Source: Catenovulum sediminis
Lineage (GTDB): Bacteria > Pseudomonadota > Gammaproteobacteria > Enterobacterales > Alteromonadaceae
Assembly (NCBI RefSeq): GCF_040270295.1
Contig: NZ_JBELOE010000239.1
Strand: one strand, 5' to 3'
DNA: 64,000 bases
This document shows, in pieces, positions 52,272 to 61,601 of the stretch; the first letter of the stretch is position 1, and the number at the start of each line of letters is the position of its first letter. The translations under genes were made by a program, and so were the position numbers. Below the pieces are notes generated by a model. That model did no database searches. It was not told the origin of the DNA and saw nothing but the letters and a program-made list of their open reading frames with translations.

Positions 52272-53486
52272 ATGAAATATTACGAAGTTAACTTTGATGG
52301 ACAAATAGCAAAGACACACCGTTTTTCAGGTTTATCCGCTGGTAATCTTGCGTCGGCAAAAAATAAAGACAAAGCCTCAGACGTTAATGCAGCGCGCTCT
52401 GAATGCAGACAGAAACAAGAACGACTCAAGTCTCTTGGAATACTACAATTCGAACTACCCATGGTAAATCGTCCCTCACTAAAGCTACTGACACAATTAG
52501 GTTTTAACGGCGATATACAGACACAATTAAAACAACTAAAACAGTGCTCAAATGAGCTCTATTCTGCTTGGTTATCAGCTTCTGCGATGTGGGCGGCCAA
52601 CGCGGCGACCGTCTCACCCTCACCCGATACAGCAGATGGGAAAGTGCATATTACACCGGCAAACTTAAACACTTTTTTCCATCGTCAAATAGAGACAGAA
52701 TACACTGCACAAAATTTACAAACACTTTTTAGCAATAGCCAGTATTTTACACATCATATGCCTTTGCCAAATCACAACTGGTTTGCCGATGAAGGCTCAG
52801 CCAATCATTTACGCATTTGCCCACAACACTTAGCTAAAGCGATTAATATATTTGTGTATGGATTTGATCCGTTTTACTTATCCTTTCAACATGCAGTGAC
52901 TGAACAAGCGTTAAATACCTCAGAAATCCCTACAAAATATCCAGCCAGACAATCACTGCAAGCCAGCATGGCAATTGCAAGACTACATCAGTTAGATCCA
53001 AACATGACACTTTTTGTACAACAACATCCTCAAGCGATTGATGCCGGTGTATTTCATAATGATGTTATATCGGTTGCTAATGAAAACGTATTTTTATATC
53101 ACGAGCTGGCGTTTGTAGAGCCTGAAAAAACAATTAACCGCATAAAAGCCCTGTATCAATCTCATTACCCCACGAGTTGTTTATTTTTAATAAAAATAAC
53201 CAATCGCGAACTTAGCCTAGCTGCGGCTGTGCAAAGTTATATGTTTAATTCACAGTTATTAACTCTTGCAGATAAAAGTATGTTGCTGCTGTGCCCGATT
53301 CAATGTAAACAAAATATGGCGGTTCAAGCGGTTATTGATCGCATTCTGGCGCAGCACAACCCGATAAAACGCGTTGAATATGTAAATTTGAGCCAGAGCA
53401 TGGCAAATGGCGGTGGCCCCGCCTGCTTGCGTTTAAGGATGGTTTTAAGCGAAGCTGAATTAGCTTCGCTTAATCTGCCGGATTAA
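52272..53486 (+). CDS. astB: N-succinylarginine dihydrolase, C-terminally short
   Basis: Converts N-succinylarginine to N-succinylornithine, CO2 and ammonia in the arginine succinyltransferase pathway. 404 residues from the ATG at 52272. It aligns well with E. coli AstB: EVNFDG, MWAANAATVSPSPDTADGK, and the catalytic triad Glu174 (ADEGSANH), His262 (GVFHNDVI) and Cys385 (GGGPACLRLR). It stops after LSEAELASLNLPD, about 40-50 residues before the E. coli end, so a C-terminal helical part is missing; no frameshifted remainder is seen downstream because the next gene begins on the other strand, overlapping by 4 bases. No other ast genes are nearby. Confidence 0.88.
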   Translation: MKYYEVNFDGQIAKTHRFSGLSAGNLASAKNKDKASDVNAARSECRQKQERLKSLGILQFELPMVNRPSLKLLTQLGFNGDIQTQLKQLKQCSNELYSAWLSASAMWAANAATVSPSPDTADGKVHITPANLNTFFHRQIETEYTAQNLQTLFSNSQYFTHHMPLPNHNWFADEGSANHLRICPQHLAKAINIFVYGFDPFYLSFQHAVTEQALNTSEIPTKYPARQSLQASMAIARLHQLDPNMTLFVQQHPQAIDAGVFHNDVISVANENVFLYHELAFVEPEKTINRIKALYQSHYPTSCLFLIKITNRELSLAAAVQSYMFNSQLLTLADKSMLLLCPIQCKQNMAVQAVIDRILAQHNPIKRVEYVNLSQSMANGGGPACLRLRMVLSEAELASLNLPD

Positions 53487-56400
53487 CCAGCATCAATAAC
53501 TGGTATAGAGATAGATTGAGATATACCTTTAGGTGTGGTTACCGTAATAGTTGCAATACCTTCAGATACAGAATTCACTTGTGTTTCTTGTCCTAAAGTA
53601 AAGGAGAATCCCGTTGGTATTGAACTGGTTGAATTTACAAATTCATAGCCAGAAGTACCTTGAATTGTCCCATTATCCGTTGTAATACTGACAGTGGTAC
53701 CTACCGGCATCGGATTACCATTAATATCAGTGATATAAGCTGTAAGAGAAACGCTGGCATTATTAACCAAGTCAATTAACGTTAAATCAGATTCCGTTGC
53801 ACTATCTATTACGCGAAAGACAGCATTACTGCCTGACAATATCATTGTGATATCACGTCTGACGTGAATAAAGTTTTGGTTGCAACTGTCATCATCCAGT
53901 TCACATAAAATTCCGTTAAATTTGCTATCACCTTTATCATAAGTTTGATTAGCAACATCTAAAGTGCCGTTCGCTGTACCACCAAAGTCGATAAACTCTT
54001 CATCATCACCACCGGGTAAACAAGTGCCATCAGGTGTTGCGTCTGCTTCAGGTGTAACCGGATTAACCGTTGCTTCAGCCCCCGGAGATGCAGAGCCATC
54101 TGCCAAGCGGCCACAGAATAAATTATCTTCATTCCAATCTAAAAATGCTTCAGCCATATCGCCGAAATATTCACCCGTGTCATATTTACCATTAGCGTTT
54201 GCATCTACAAAACTCTCTTCCCCGACAGCGTATGCTAGAATACTTAATCGGCCTTTTTTATAACCGGTTAATTGGAGTGGCCCCAAAGCACCCGTTGCAG
54301 TATTTTCAATACCAAAACAAGGCAAACCAGCAGCTGCGTCTGTATCATTTGCTGGGTCATTATCATTGCCAACATCGCACATACCATTGGCTAAACCAAC
54401 ACTAATTGCATCGACTCTGGACATTTTATCAGGGTCAGTCTCTTTACCCGGTTTAGCCTGAGTTACCGTATATTCTACTGAACATTGACCATTTGTCGTA
54501 ATACAAGAATCCTGTATTTGTCCGTGTGAAGTTATAAAACTCACAGCTGTCCCGTTAGGTACCGGATTATTAAAATGATCGGATAGAAAAGTCGTAATAT
54601 CGACTGTATCACCAATATAATCCCAAGCTTCAATATTGTATTCAGTTGCCGCTAAACTAAAGCTGTTTTGATCCGGCAAACCGGTCGAGACCGTTAATAA
54701 ATCTGACGTCGCTTGAATTTTTGGTTGGTATGAATTGCCATTTTCATCCACAGCTTCTGCAATAACACGCACAGGTGTCGGCGTGCGCCCAGCTGAAACA
54801 GCTAAAGTTACTAAACCATTTGAATCTGTTTTCGCGGTTGTTGGTGTTACTTTAATACCCGCTCCCTCTGCAGTAACAGAAAATTTCATATTTTCTGACG
54901 CTTTCGGATTATTATTTTCATCTAAAACCTGAAATACCACATCCGCCTGCTCGGTTCTACCTGTGCCCGGATACGTGATAATTCTGGCTTCGGTATCACC
55001 GTCAACGGCAGCACTGACAAATTTAATATAAGAAGTGGGCACTTCAGCTATTTTAATCGATAAAGTAGAGCTTAACGAACTGGTACCCGCTGATGCAGTT
55101 GCATTTATTCTGTCTGTACCGCGGCAACCATCCGCTCTATATATCGCCGTCGCCATACCATTTATTGCAGTGACACTCTGGTCAATAAAGGCTTTTGCAG
55201 GTGTTTCACTGGCACAGGCTGAGGTCAGCGTAATATCGACCGAATCTGTATATAAAGCGTTATTATTATCTTGATCAACAATATTTAACGTTAATATCGT
55301 GGTATTCCCAACTGCCAGTTCACCACCGTTTAAATCAGATTTAATAACACCTTCAACAAAGTTTTCGCCTTCGCCATTACCCATTGCAATATTAACTGTA
55401 TTAATGGTAAAGACAGTAGATTTACTGCTATTGACACTTTCTATCGTTAATTGACCCGCGCCATCATCTTCACCTGCTAATAAAGTTAATACCGCATAAC
55501 CATTCTCATCGGTTATGACTCGCCCATTACTCGGGCTCAACGAACCTGCATCTACAGACGCGGTTATCAAGGTATTGACTATCGGATCGGTACTGCCCTG
55601 ACGCGTTACTCTAACTAAGGCTTTTGCTGGATTGGTTAGTGACAGGTTGCGATTTTCTGTACAGTTATTAAAAGGCGGTACAGGTGATTCAATACCATTA
55701 CAATTAAACAGTTGAATGCTTATATCAAACTCTTCATTTTCAATGTTTGCGTCCCCTTCACTGGTAAATGAAACCTGTGCAGTAGCGTCCTGATATGTGA
55801 CAGTTGCGGTGCCTGCCCCTTTTACTTCACCCGCAGTTAATTCTACTTTTGCTTTGCCGTCGGCATCTGTTAACGCGGTACCTAAGCTTGGAAAAACTTG
55901 ACCTAGCGTACTTTCAAAAGAAACGACTTGATTAGCCAAACCTGTACCGTCAGAGCCTAATAATGTTGCCTCCAACACCCCTGAATTCGCTTCGCTAATA
56001 TGAGTCGTTTGTGTAACTTCATCCGATGCAAATAAATTCACTGATAAGGTAAAGCTAGAAGGGGCTTGTTCAATGTCATCACCAGCTGTTGCAAAGTTTA
56101 AGGTTTCTTCCAATTCGATAGTTTGCGAACCATTTTGAATATCTGAGGAAATCGTTAACGTACCACTACTCTCGATATTGCCAGCACCTATAACTAATTG
56201 GGCAACGCCGTTTACATCAGTTAAAACTGAGCCAGTGGCCGGTCGCAGTACACCTACATCAGTGGTAATTTGAATAATTTCTCTGGCGACCGGATTACCA
56301 TCAAGCGTAAGGGTTGCTTGCACAACTCCGGGAGTATCTTTTGCTATATTTGTGATTGTAGTGCCATTAACATTGGTTAAATCAGCGGTTAAGCGGTAGC

Positions 56401-57205
56401 CGTGTGTAGGTGTCACTTCAGTTGTTGTAATTTGATAAACTTGATTATGGGTTTGTTGATCATAAGTGACCGTTAATTGATCCGAACCTGTGCCACCGTC
56501 GCTAAACAACTTAAAAATAGCATTTCCTTGCGCATCTAATATTGCGTTACCATTTTCCGGTAGTAAAACCCCAGTCCCAACTGTCGCAGAAACCAATTGG
56601 TCAGTGACTACGGCTTGAGTGGTATTAGAAAAAACATTAACAACAACATATAACGGCATCGCTTGGCTAATTAAATTGCTCTGCGTACATTGCGCGGTTA
56701 TATCCGCTACGGTTGTTAGATTGCTTGAGTTACACAAATATGTTGATGTGGTGATAGTGTAAGGATCTTGTGTAACATCCTGTCCATCACCTTTACTGGT
56801 GTAATTCAGTGTTTTGGTGATGTCGCCATTTTCACTCGAAAACGTTGCAACCAAGGTATCGCCTGTTAGCTCAGTACCGGGTTTGAGGGTGACTTGTGCT
56901 ACCCCTTGCGAATCAGTAACAACAATACCACTTGCCGGCACTAACACCCCATTGGTTGTTGCAAAAGTGATAATCTGAGATTCAGCTGGTTGCCCTTCAC
57001 TCATAAGTGTTGCAGACACTGTTAGCGGATCAGCATTAGAAGTAATATTTGCGCTTGTTCCGGCAGAATTAACCGCAGATAAAGTAAGTTGGTATTCTGA
57101 ATCGTTAGTTATTCCATTGCCATTATCCAGGTTGCCACCACCGCCGCACGCGACTAAAAACAAAGTCAGTACAGCAGCGAACCAGTAGCGATACAGCTTT
57201 AGCAT
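53483..57205 (-). CDS. Large lipoprotein with tandem bacterial Ig-like (Big_1-type) repeats
   Basis: 1240 residues. Start chosen at the ATG at 57205, with GGAG 9 bases upstream, five codons after a weaker start. The signal peptide ends in the lipobox FLVAC (Cys20), followed by GGGG. At least six Ig-like units of roughly 100-120 residues are visible, marked by the strand motif TDxxGxAxVxLxAG (for example VTDSQGVAQVTLKPG, LTDVNGVAQLVIGAG and ITDENGYAVLTLLAG). Near residue 1000 a DANANGKYDTGE loop resembles calcium-binding repeats. Similar proteins are invasin/intimin-like or adhesion-type; here it is a surface lipoprotein of unknown ligand. Confidence 0.85.
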   Translation of the reverse strand: MLKLYRYWFAAVLTLFLVACGGGGNLDNGNGITNDSEYQLTLSAVNSAGTSANITSNADPLTVSATLMSEGQPAESQIITFATTNGVLVPASGIVVTDSQGVAQVTLKPGTELTGDTLVATFSSENGDITKTLNYTSKGDGQDVTQDPYTITTSTYLCNSSNLTTVADITAQCTQSNLISQAMPLYVVVNVFSNTTQAVVTDQLVSATVGTGVLLPENGNAILDAQGNAIFKLFSDGGTGSDQLTVTYDQQTHNQVYQITTTEVTPTHGYRLTADLTNVNGTTITNIAKDTPGVVQATLTLDGNPVAREIIQITTDVGVLRPATGSVLTDVNGVAQLVIGAGNIESSGTLTISSDIQNGSQTIELEETLNFATAGDDIEQAPSSFTLSVNLFASDEVTQTTHISEANSGVLEATLLGSDGTGLANQVVSFESTLGQVFPSLGTALTDADGKAKVELTAGEVKGAGTATVTYQDATAQVSFTSEGDANIENEEFDISIQLFNCNGIESPVPPFNNCTENRNLSLTNPAKALVRVTRQGSTDPIVNTLITASVDAGSLSPSNGRVITDENGYAVLTLLAGEDDGAGQLTIESVNSSKSTVFTINTVNIAMGNGEGENFVEGVIKSDLNGGELAVGNTTILTLNIVDQDNNNALYTDSVDITLTSACASETPAKAFIDQSVTAINGMATAIYRADGCRGTDRINATASAGTSSLSSTLSIKIAEVPTSYIKFVSAAVDGDTEARIITYPGTGRTEQADVVFQVLDENNNPKASENMKFSVTAEGAGIKVTPTTAKTDSNGLVTLAVSAGRTPTPVRVIAEAVDENGNSYQPKIQATSDLLTVSTGLPDQNSFSLAATEYNIEAWDYIGDTVDITTFLSDHFNNPVPNGTAVSFITSHGQIQDSCITTNGQCSVEYTVTQAKPGKETDPDKMSRVDAISVGLANGMCDVGNDNDPANDTDAAAGLPCFGIENTATGALGPLQLTGYKKGRLSILAYAVGEESFVDANANGKYDTGEYFGDMAEAFLDWNEDNLFCGRLADGSASPGAEATVNPVTPEADATPDGTCLPGGDDEEFIDFGGTANGTLDVANQTYDKGDSKFNGILCELDDDSCNQNFIHVRRDITMILSGSNAVFRVIDSATESDLTLIDLVNNASVSLTAYITDINGNPMPVGTTVSITTDNGTIQGTSGYEFVNSTSSIPTGFSFTLGQETQVNSVSEGIATITVTTPKGISQSISIPVIDAG

Positions 57206-57331
57206 TATTTTGCACTCCATGGTCTTTAAGTTTTAAATTGTTTTAACCTCGCTAATCTTAGCCCAAAAAATTGACTTCTCACAATCTTTGCTTGTGATTT
57301 AGGGTATAATTTTTTACAAAATGATAAAAAG

Positions 57332-58633
57332 ATGGAGCTAACTTTGCAAAATACGAATAAAAACCTTACTTTTCAGATCTTAATTGCCATGATTGCTGGC
57401 GTGTTAGTGGGTCGTTTATTAAGTTTTGGTGTTTCTGAAAACGAAGATATAACAATCAATTTAATTATTTTCACCCTGTCCCTTAAAGATTTTTTAGTAG
57501 AAGGTTTGTTTAATATAGGAGGAGAAATTTTTATCACCAGTTTAAAAATGCTGGTTGTCCCTTTAGTTTTTGTGTCCCTTGTTTGTGGTACCTGCTCACT
57601 CAATGATTCAGCAAAAATCGGCCGACTGGGCATCAAGTCTATTGTTTTGTATCTAATAACCACAGCTATTGCGATTACGCTTGCACTGACAATCGCGATC
57701 TTTGTAAGCCCGGGAGAAGGTACCAGTTTGCCAACAGATGCTAACTTTGCGTCAAAAACAGCGCCAGGTTTTGCAGACGTCATAATAGGTATGTTTCCAC
57801 CTAATCCGATAGATGCTATGGCAAAAGGGAATATGCTACAGATTATTGTTTTTTCGATTTTATTTGGCATCGCAATGGCATTAGCCGGCAAGCCGGGGCA
57901 ACGTTTAGCGTCCGTATTTAATGACTTAAATGACGTTGTAATGAAAATGGTGGGGATCTTGATGAGCCTTGCACCCTATGGTGTGTTTTGTTTGATGGCA
58001 AAGCTTTTTACTTATATTGAGTTGTCTGAAGTTTTAAAACTGGGTAAGTACTTTTTTACTGTACTGATTGTTTTGTTTGCTCATGCATTAATTACCTATC
58101 CATTGATTTTAAAACTACTCGCTCGTCTCAACCCTATTATCTTCTTTAAAAAAATGAAAGATACACTGATGTTTGCTTTTAGCACAGCCAGTAGCAACGC
58201 CACTATGCCTATTACTTTAAATACCGTTACTCAAAAGTTAGGCGCCGGAAATTCTGTCGCCTCTTTTACAGTGCCTTTAGGCGCGACTATTAATATGGAC
58301 GGCACAGCGATTATGCAAGGTGTTGCAACTGTGTTTATTGCTCAAGTATATGGCATTGATTTAGCCTTTTCTGATTATGTTGCGGTGCTATTAACAGCCA
58401 CACTTGCGTCGGTTGGCACTGCTGGTGTCCCCGGTGTCGGGCTGATTTTGTTGGCGATGGTATTTCAACAGGTAGGTTTACCGGTTGAAGGCATTGCATT
58501 AATTTTAGGTGTTGACAGGTTATTAGATATGACACGTACTGCGGTTAACGTTACGGGTGATGCGACTGTATCTTGTGTTGTTGCCCGTTCTGAAAAAGCG
58601 CTAGATGAAGAGGTGTTTAAATCGAATAATTGA
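57332..58633 (+). CDS. Dicarboxylate/amino acid:cation symporter (SLC1 family)
   Basis: 433 residues with about eight membrane segments and the family signatures SSNATMPITLNTV and GATINMDGTAIMQG, where the HP loops and substrate/Na+ sites lie; DRLLDMTRTAVNVTGD follows. Transports glutamate, aspartate or C4-dicarboxylates with Na+ or H+. Two starts are possible: ATG 57332, without a clear ribosome site, or TTG 57344 (MQNTNKNLTFQ), which has GGAG 6 bases upstream; the TTG is better supported though ATG is annotated. Upstream TATAAT at 57316-57321. Downstream is the repeat block. Confidence 0.9.
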   Translation: MELTLQNTNKNLTFQILIAMIAGVLVGRLLSFGVSENEDITINLIIFTLSLKDFLVEGLFNIGGEIFITSLKMLVVPLVFVSLVCGTCSLNDSAKIGRLGIKSIVLYLITTAIAITLALTIAIFVSPGEGTSLPTDANFASKTAPGFADVIIGMFPPNPIDAMAKGNMLQIIVFSILFGIAMALAGKPGQRLASVFNDLNDVVMKMVGILMSLAPYGVFCLMAKLFTYIELSEVLKLGKYFFTVLIVLFAHALITYPLILKLLARLNPIIFFKKMKDTLMFAFSTASSNATMPITLNTVTQKLGAGNSVASFTVPLGATINMDGTAIMQGVATVFIAQVYGIDLAFSDYVAVLLTATLASVGTAGVPGVGLILLAMVFQQVGLPVEGIALILGVDRLLDMTRTAVNVTGDATVSCVVARSEKALDEEVFKSNN

Positions 58634-58828
58634 TTTTTGGCGACGAGCTATAAGCTTCGAGCGACGAGCGATGAGCTGTGTAGGTCGTCCCTTTAGGGCG
58701 ACAAATTTTAAGCTACGAGCTTTAAGCCTCGAGCTACGAGCTGTGTCGTCCCTTTAGGGCGACAATCTTAATTCCGATTCCGCAATTGTGCGTTATGCCT
58801 TTGTCGGGCTGAAGCCGCGACCTACATT
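58634..58828. repeat. REP-like palindromic block between convergent genes
   Basis: About 195 bases of stem-loop-rich, gene-free DNA. GTCGTCCCTTTAGGGCGAC occurs twice (58684-58702 and 58745-58763) and folds on itself; the block contains TGTAGGTCG (58679-58687) and its inverted partner CGACCTACA (58818-58826). Variants of AGCTACGAGCT (the reverse complement of the heptamer array nearby) appear on the left side, so the block and the array are mirror-related, as in composite REP/BIME elements. Confidence 0.75.
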
Positions 58829-58909
58829 AGCTCTAAGCTCTAAGCTCTAAGCTCGTAGCTCGTAGCTCGTAGCTCGTAGCTCGTAGCTCGTAGCTCGTAG
58901 CTCGTAGCT
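58829..58909. repeat. Heptanucleotide tandem array
   Basis: Three copies of AGCTCTA (58829-58849), then eight copies of AGCTCGT (58850-58905), then a partial AGCT reaching the first base of the methyltransferase stop codon. Each AGCTCGTAGCT can pair with the AGCTACGAGCT words left of the palindromic block. A short-unit array this perfect is likely to vary in copy number between strains. Confidence 0.95.
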
Positions 58910-60234
58910 TACTTTACACGTTCCATCACAGCGACAAACATAGTATCAGATTGTTGCGCGATACCACCTAATAAAGTTTGCGACTGTAACCTAAAGTTTT
59001 CATGATGTGCTAAAAACTCAGCGACTTGCGCTTCATTTTCACTCACCTGCCAACTACAGGTTGCATAAACTAAATATCCACCCAGTCGAACTGAAAGGCA
59101 GGCATTTTCCAATATTTGCTTTTGAATCGATAATTGTTCAGCCGTATCCTCCAACGAAAATCGCCAACGCGCATCTGGATTACGACGCCAGGTGCCGGCT
59201 GAGGTACAGGGTGCATCAATTAAAACCCGGTCAAACCCTGCCTGTTGTTTAACATCATTTGGCAGCCTTAATTTTGATTGCCCATCCCAAACAAAACTTC
59301 GAACATTATGATACTGTCCACGCTTGGCTCGTTTTTTCAGCTCATCTAATTTATATTGATGTAAGTCTGTCGCTGTAACACTCCCTTTACCCGCTAATAA
59401 CTGAGCGATAGCTAAAGTTTTGCCGCCAGCGCCAGCACACGCATCCCAAACTTTAAACCCTGGTTTTAATGATAAAGCTTCAGCAATTTGTTGGCTGGCT
59501 AAATCCTGAATTTCAAATGCACCTTTATTGTAGAGTTCTGTTCTTTGAACATCCGTGCCACCGTCAACACTGATCACATTCTTATATAAATCTGCATGAA
59601 CGCCTTGTTGCTTTATATGGTGCAAAATATGGTGTAAACAATCAGCCTGCTGGTATTCCTGATTAATTCGCAGGTAAATCGGCAGGTGAATATTCTGTTG
59701 TTTGATAAATTGACGACTTTGCTCTGCACTCCACGCTTGCAACAAACTTCGCTGTTTTAATAAGTTCAGCCACTGCGGGCGAAAACCATTAACCAAGGCA
59801 TACGTCTCTATATTATCGTTGATTTGTACTCTATTTTTTAAAAACCAGTTTTGTCGATCATTTTCACTTTTTGTGCCAGGTCCAGATTTGTCTGCGAGTA
59901 AATAAACCCACTGCCAAAACTCTTTTGTCGGTATCTCGTGGATACAATCCTGCTTCCATTCTTTATCCCAAAGCAAGGCATTTAATAAAGATTGAGCTTG
60001 ATAACAAGATTCCAAATAACAGGCGGCTTGCATATAGCGCATTGCTGAAAACATATCATTACTGACTTTCAACTTGTCTTCGCGCGTTAAATTTGGATAT
60101 TTTTTGAAACTTTGTTTTAACCACCTGTCTAGCGGTTTAAATTTAGATTGGCTAAGCCATTCCTGCCACAGTTGCTTTTTAGCCACCACTAAGTTGAGTT
60201 GTGGGTGGGGTGACTTTTTACTTCGTCTTTTCAT
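58909..60234 (-). CDS. RsmB/NOP-type RNA cytosine methyltransferase
   Basis: 441 residues from the ATG at 60234, with GAG 8 bases upstream; a TTG four codons earlier is less likely. The N-terminal NusB/helical region (about 20-165) precedes a SAM-binding fold: DACAGAGGKTLAIAQ (motif I), LIDAPCTSAGTWRRNPDARW (motif IV, catalytic Cys) and YATCSWQVSENEAQV (motif VI Cys). Two Cys in these motifs fit m5C formation. It has the layout of E. coli RsmB but differs in sequence, so the exact target rRNA position is not known. Confidence 0.85.
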   Translation of the reverse strand: MKRRSKKSPHPQLNLVVAKKQLWQEWLSQSKFKPLDRWLKQSFKKYPNLTREDKLKVSNDMFSAMRYMQAACYLESCYQAQSLLNALLWDKEWKQDCIHEIPTKEFWQWVYLLADKSGPGTKSENDRQNWFLKNRVQINDNIETYALVNGFRPQWLNLLKQRSLLQAWSAEQSRQFIKQQNIHLPIYLRINQEYQQADCLHHILHHIKQQGVHADLYKNVISVDGGTDVQRTELYNKGAFEIQDLASQQIAEALSLKPGFKVWDACAGAGGKTLAIAQLLAGKGSVTATDLHQYKLDELKKRAKRGQYHNVRSFVWDGQSKLRLPNDVKQQAGFDRVLIDAPCTSAGTWRRNPDARWRFSLEDTAEQLSIQKQILENACLSVRLGGYLVYATCSWQVSENEAQVAEFLAHHENFRLQSQTLLGGIAQQSDTMFVAVMERVK

Positions 60235-60260
60235 TAATTTGCTCAAGCTTTAATAAGTAA

Positions 60261-61016
60261 TTACGCTGGATTGTTAATATCAACAAACTCAACATCTAAA
60301 TGATATTCCTTTGCTAAATACTCTCCCAGCGCTTTTACCCCATATCGCTCGGTTGCATGGTGCCCTGCGGCGATAAAATGAATCCCCATTTCACGCGCAA
60401 CGTGAATCGTTTGTTCACTGACTTCACCGGTAATAAAGGCGTCTACCCCCTCAGCGACAGCTTGTTCAATAAATGACTGTCCTCCCCCAGTACACCAGGC
60501 GATTGTCTGCACGTCGAACTCGCCACCACTCTCGACCAAGGGCTTACGCGCCAACTTTGTTTCCACCTTTTGCGCAAGCTTTGATAAAGCGATAGGGGAA
60601 GTGAATCGACCTTTTTGCAATACACCAGCCGGCTTAACATGTTCTATTGTTTCAACATCGGCGATTTCTAAAACCTGAGCCAATTGCGCATTATTGCCTA
60701 GAGACAGGTGTACATCCAATGGTAGATGGTAAGCAAACAGGCTGATGCCATGATTTAATAACGCAGCAATGCGTTTTCTCTTCATACCCGTGATACAGGC
60801 AGATTCATTTTTCCAAAAAAATCCATGGTGAACCAATATCGCATCGGCTTCTAGAGATACTGCTTTGTCGATTAGGGCTTGTGTTGCGGTTACGCCCGTA
60901 ACAAGCTTTTTAACTGCCCTATCACCTTCTATTTGCAAACCATTTGGACAATAATCTTTGATCAACTCGGCACTTAACAGTTGATTTAATTGGGCTTCTA
61001 ATTCTTTAATTTTCAT
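60261..61016 (-). CDS. Nif3-like dinuclear metal protein
   Basis: 251 residues, matching the YbgI/Nif3 family: YCPNGLQIEGD near the start, the metal-ligand His-His pair in ILVHHGFFWKNE and the C-terminal His in AAGHHATERYGV, with EVSEQTIHVAREMG. The family forms toroidal hexamers with two metals per subunit; the molecular role is not settled, but it is implicated in metal-ion handling or nucleotide-cofactor repair. Between zapC (4 bases) and the methyltransferase. E. coli has ybgI in a different neighbourhood. Confidence 0.9.
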   Translation of the reverse strand: MKIKELEAQLNQLLSAELIKDYCPNGLQIEGDRAVKKLVTGVTATQALIDKAVSLEADAILVHHGFFWKNESACITGMKRKRIAALLNHGISLFAYHLPLDVHLSLGNNAQLAQVLEIADVETIEHVKPAGVLQKGRFTSPIALSKLAQKVETKLARKPLVESGGEFDVQTIAWCTGGGQSFIEQAVAEGVDAFITGEVSEQTIHVAREMGIHFIAAGHHATERYGVKALGEYLAKEYHLDVEFVDINNPA

Positions 61017-61019
61017 ATT

Positions 61020-61556
61020 TTATGCGTGGTTTCGACTTTGCACACTGTGAGGTTGTTGCAACGGGGCAATACGATTTTGCAACACTTTAATACACTCAAA
61101 CTGTTTTAGCGTTTTTCGTTCATCTAATTTCATATTGGCGGATAACAACATCACAGATGCAAACTCATTATTTTCATCAATAATCAGAAAAATGCCTTGT
61201 TGCATTTCTGACTTTAACATCACGACCTGATCAAACAAATTGCGTTTTAGTTTGTGTTGTTCAAGAAAATACCAACTTTTAGGCTGCTCTGGCCGCATAA
61301 ACTTTTTCTGTGCGACGGCATTCAATGCGATTTGTGCACAAATCGCCTCTGAAACAGCCAATTGTTCTTCTACAATCGAATAAAATTCAGTATAACTTTG
61401 ATTATCAGCAACACTAAATGCAACTGTCTGCTTGGCAGATGGGATCAACTTACTCGCCTTACATGCAGTAACGAACACAAAATCTGTCATGTTCAAACGC
61501 ATTGTGTGCGAGTCTAGATCGTAAAACCAATACCAATCAGCTTTTGCCTGTAGCAT
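61020..61556 (-). CDS. zapC: Cell division protein ZapC
   Basis: 178 residues, similar in length and pattern to E. coli ZapC (about 180), which bundles FtsZ polymers. Shared features are W-[YR]-W-[YF]-[DE] near the start (DWYWFYDLDSHTMRLNMTD), ALNAVAQKKFMRPEQPKSWYF (cf. LVALNA...LKPQMPKSWHF), LLSANMKLDERKTL and a final KVLQNRIAPLQ. pyrD-zapC is a known gene order in gammaproteobacteria, and pyrD lies immediately upstream here, which strongly supports the call. Confidence 0.88.
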   Translation of the reverse strand: MLQAKADWYWFYDLDSHTMRLNMTDFVFVTACKASKLIPSAKQTVAFSVADNQSYTEFYSIVEEQLAVSEAICAQIALNAVAQKKFMRPEQPKSWYFLEQHKLKRNLFDQVVMLKSEMQQGIFLIIDENNEFASVMLLSANMKLDERKTLKQFECIKVLQNRIAPLQQPHSVQSRNHA

Positions 61557-61601
61557 ATTTATTCTTGTTCCTGCTTGTAGTGAAACATCAAGATGACAAA
61601 T

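Noticed and set aside
57283..57301. TCACAA-TCTTTGC-TTGTGA as a CRP site upstream of the symporter
   Set aside because: The half-sites are in the reverse order of the CRP consensus (TGTGA then TCACA), so it is only a weak inverted repeat.
58829..58909. Repeats resembling a CRISPR array
   Set aside because: Seven-base units are in direct contact with no spacers and no cas genes are present; it is a tandem repeat.
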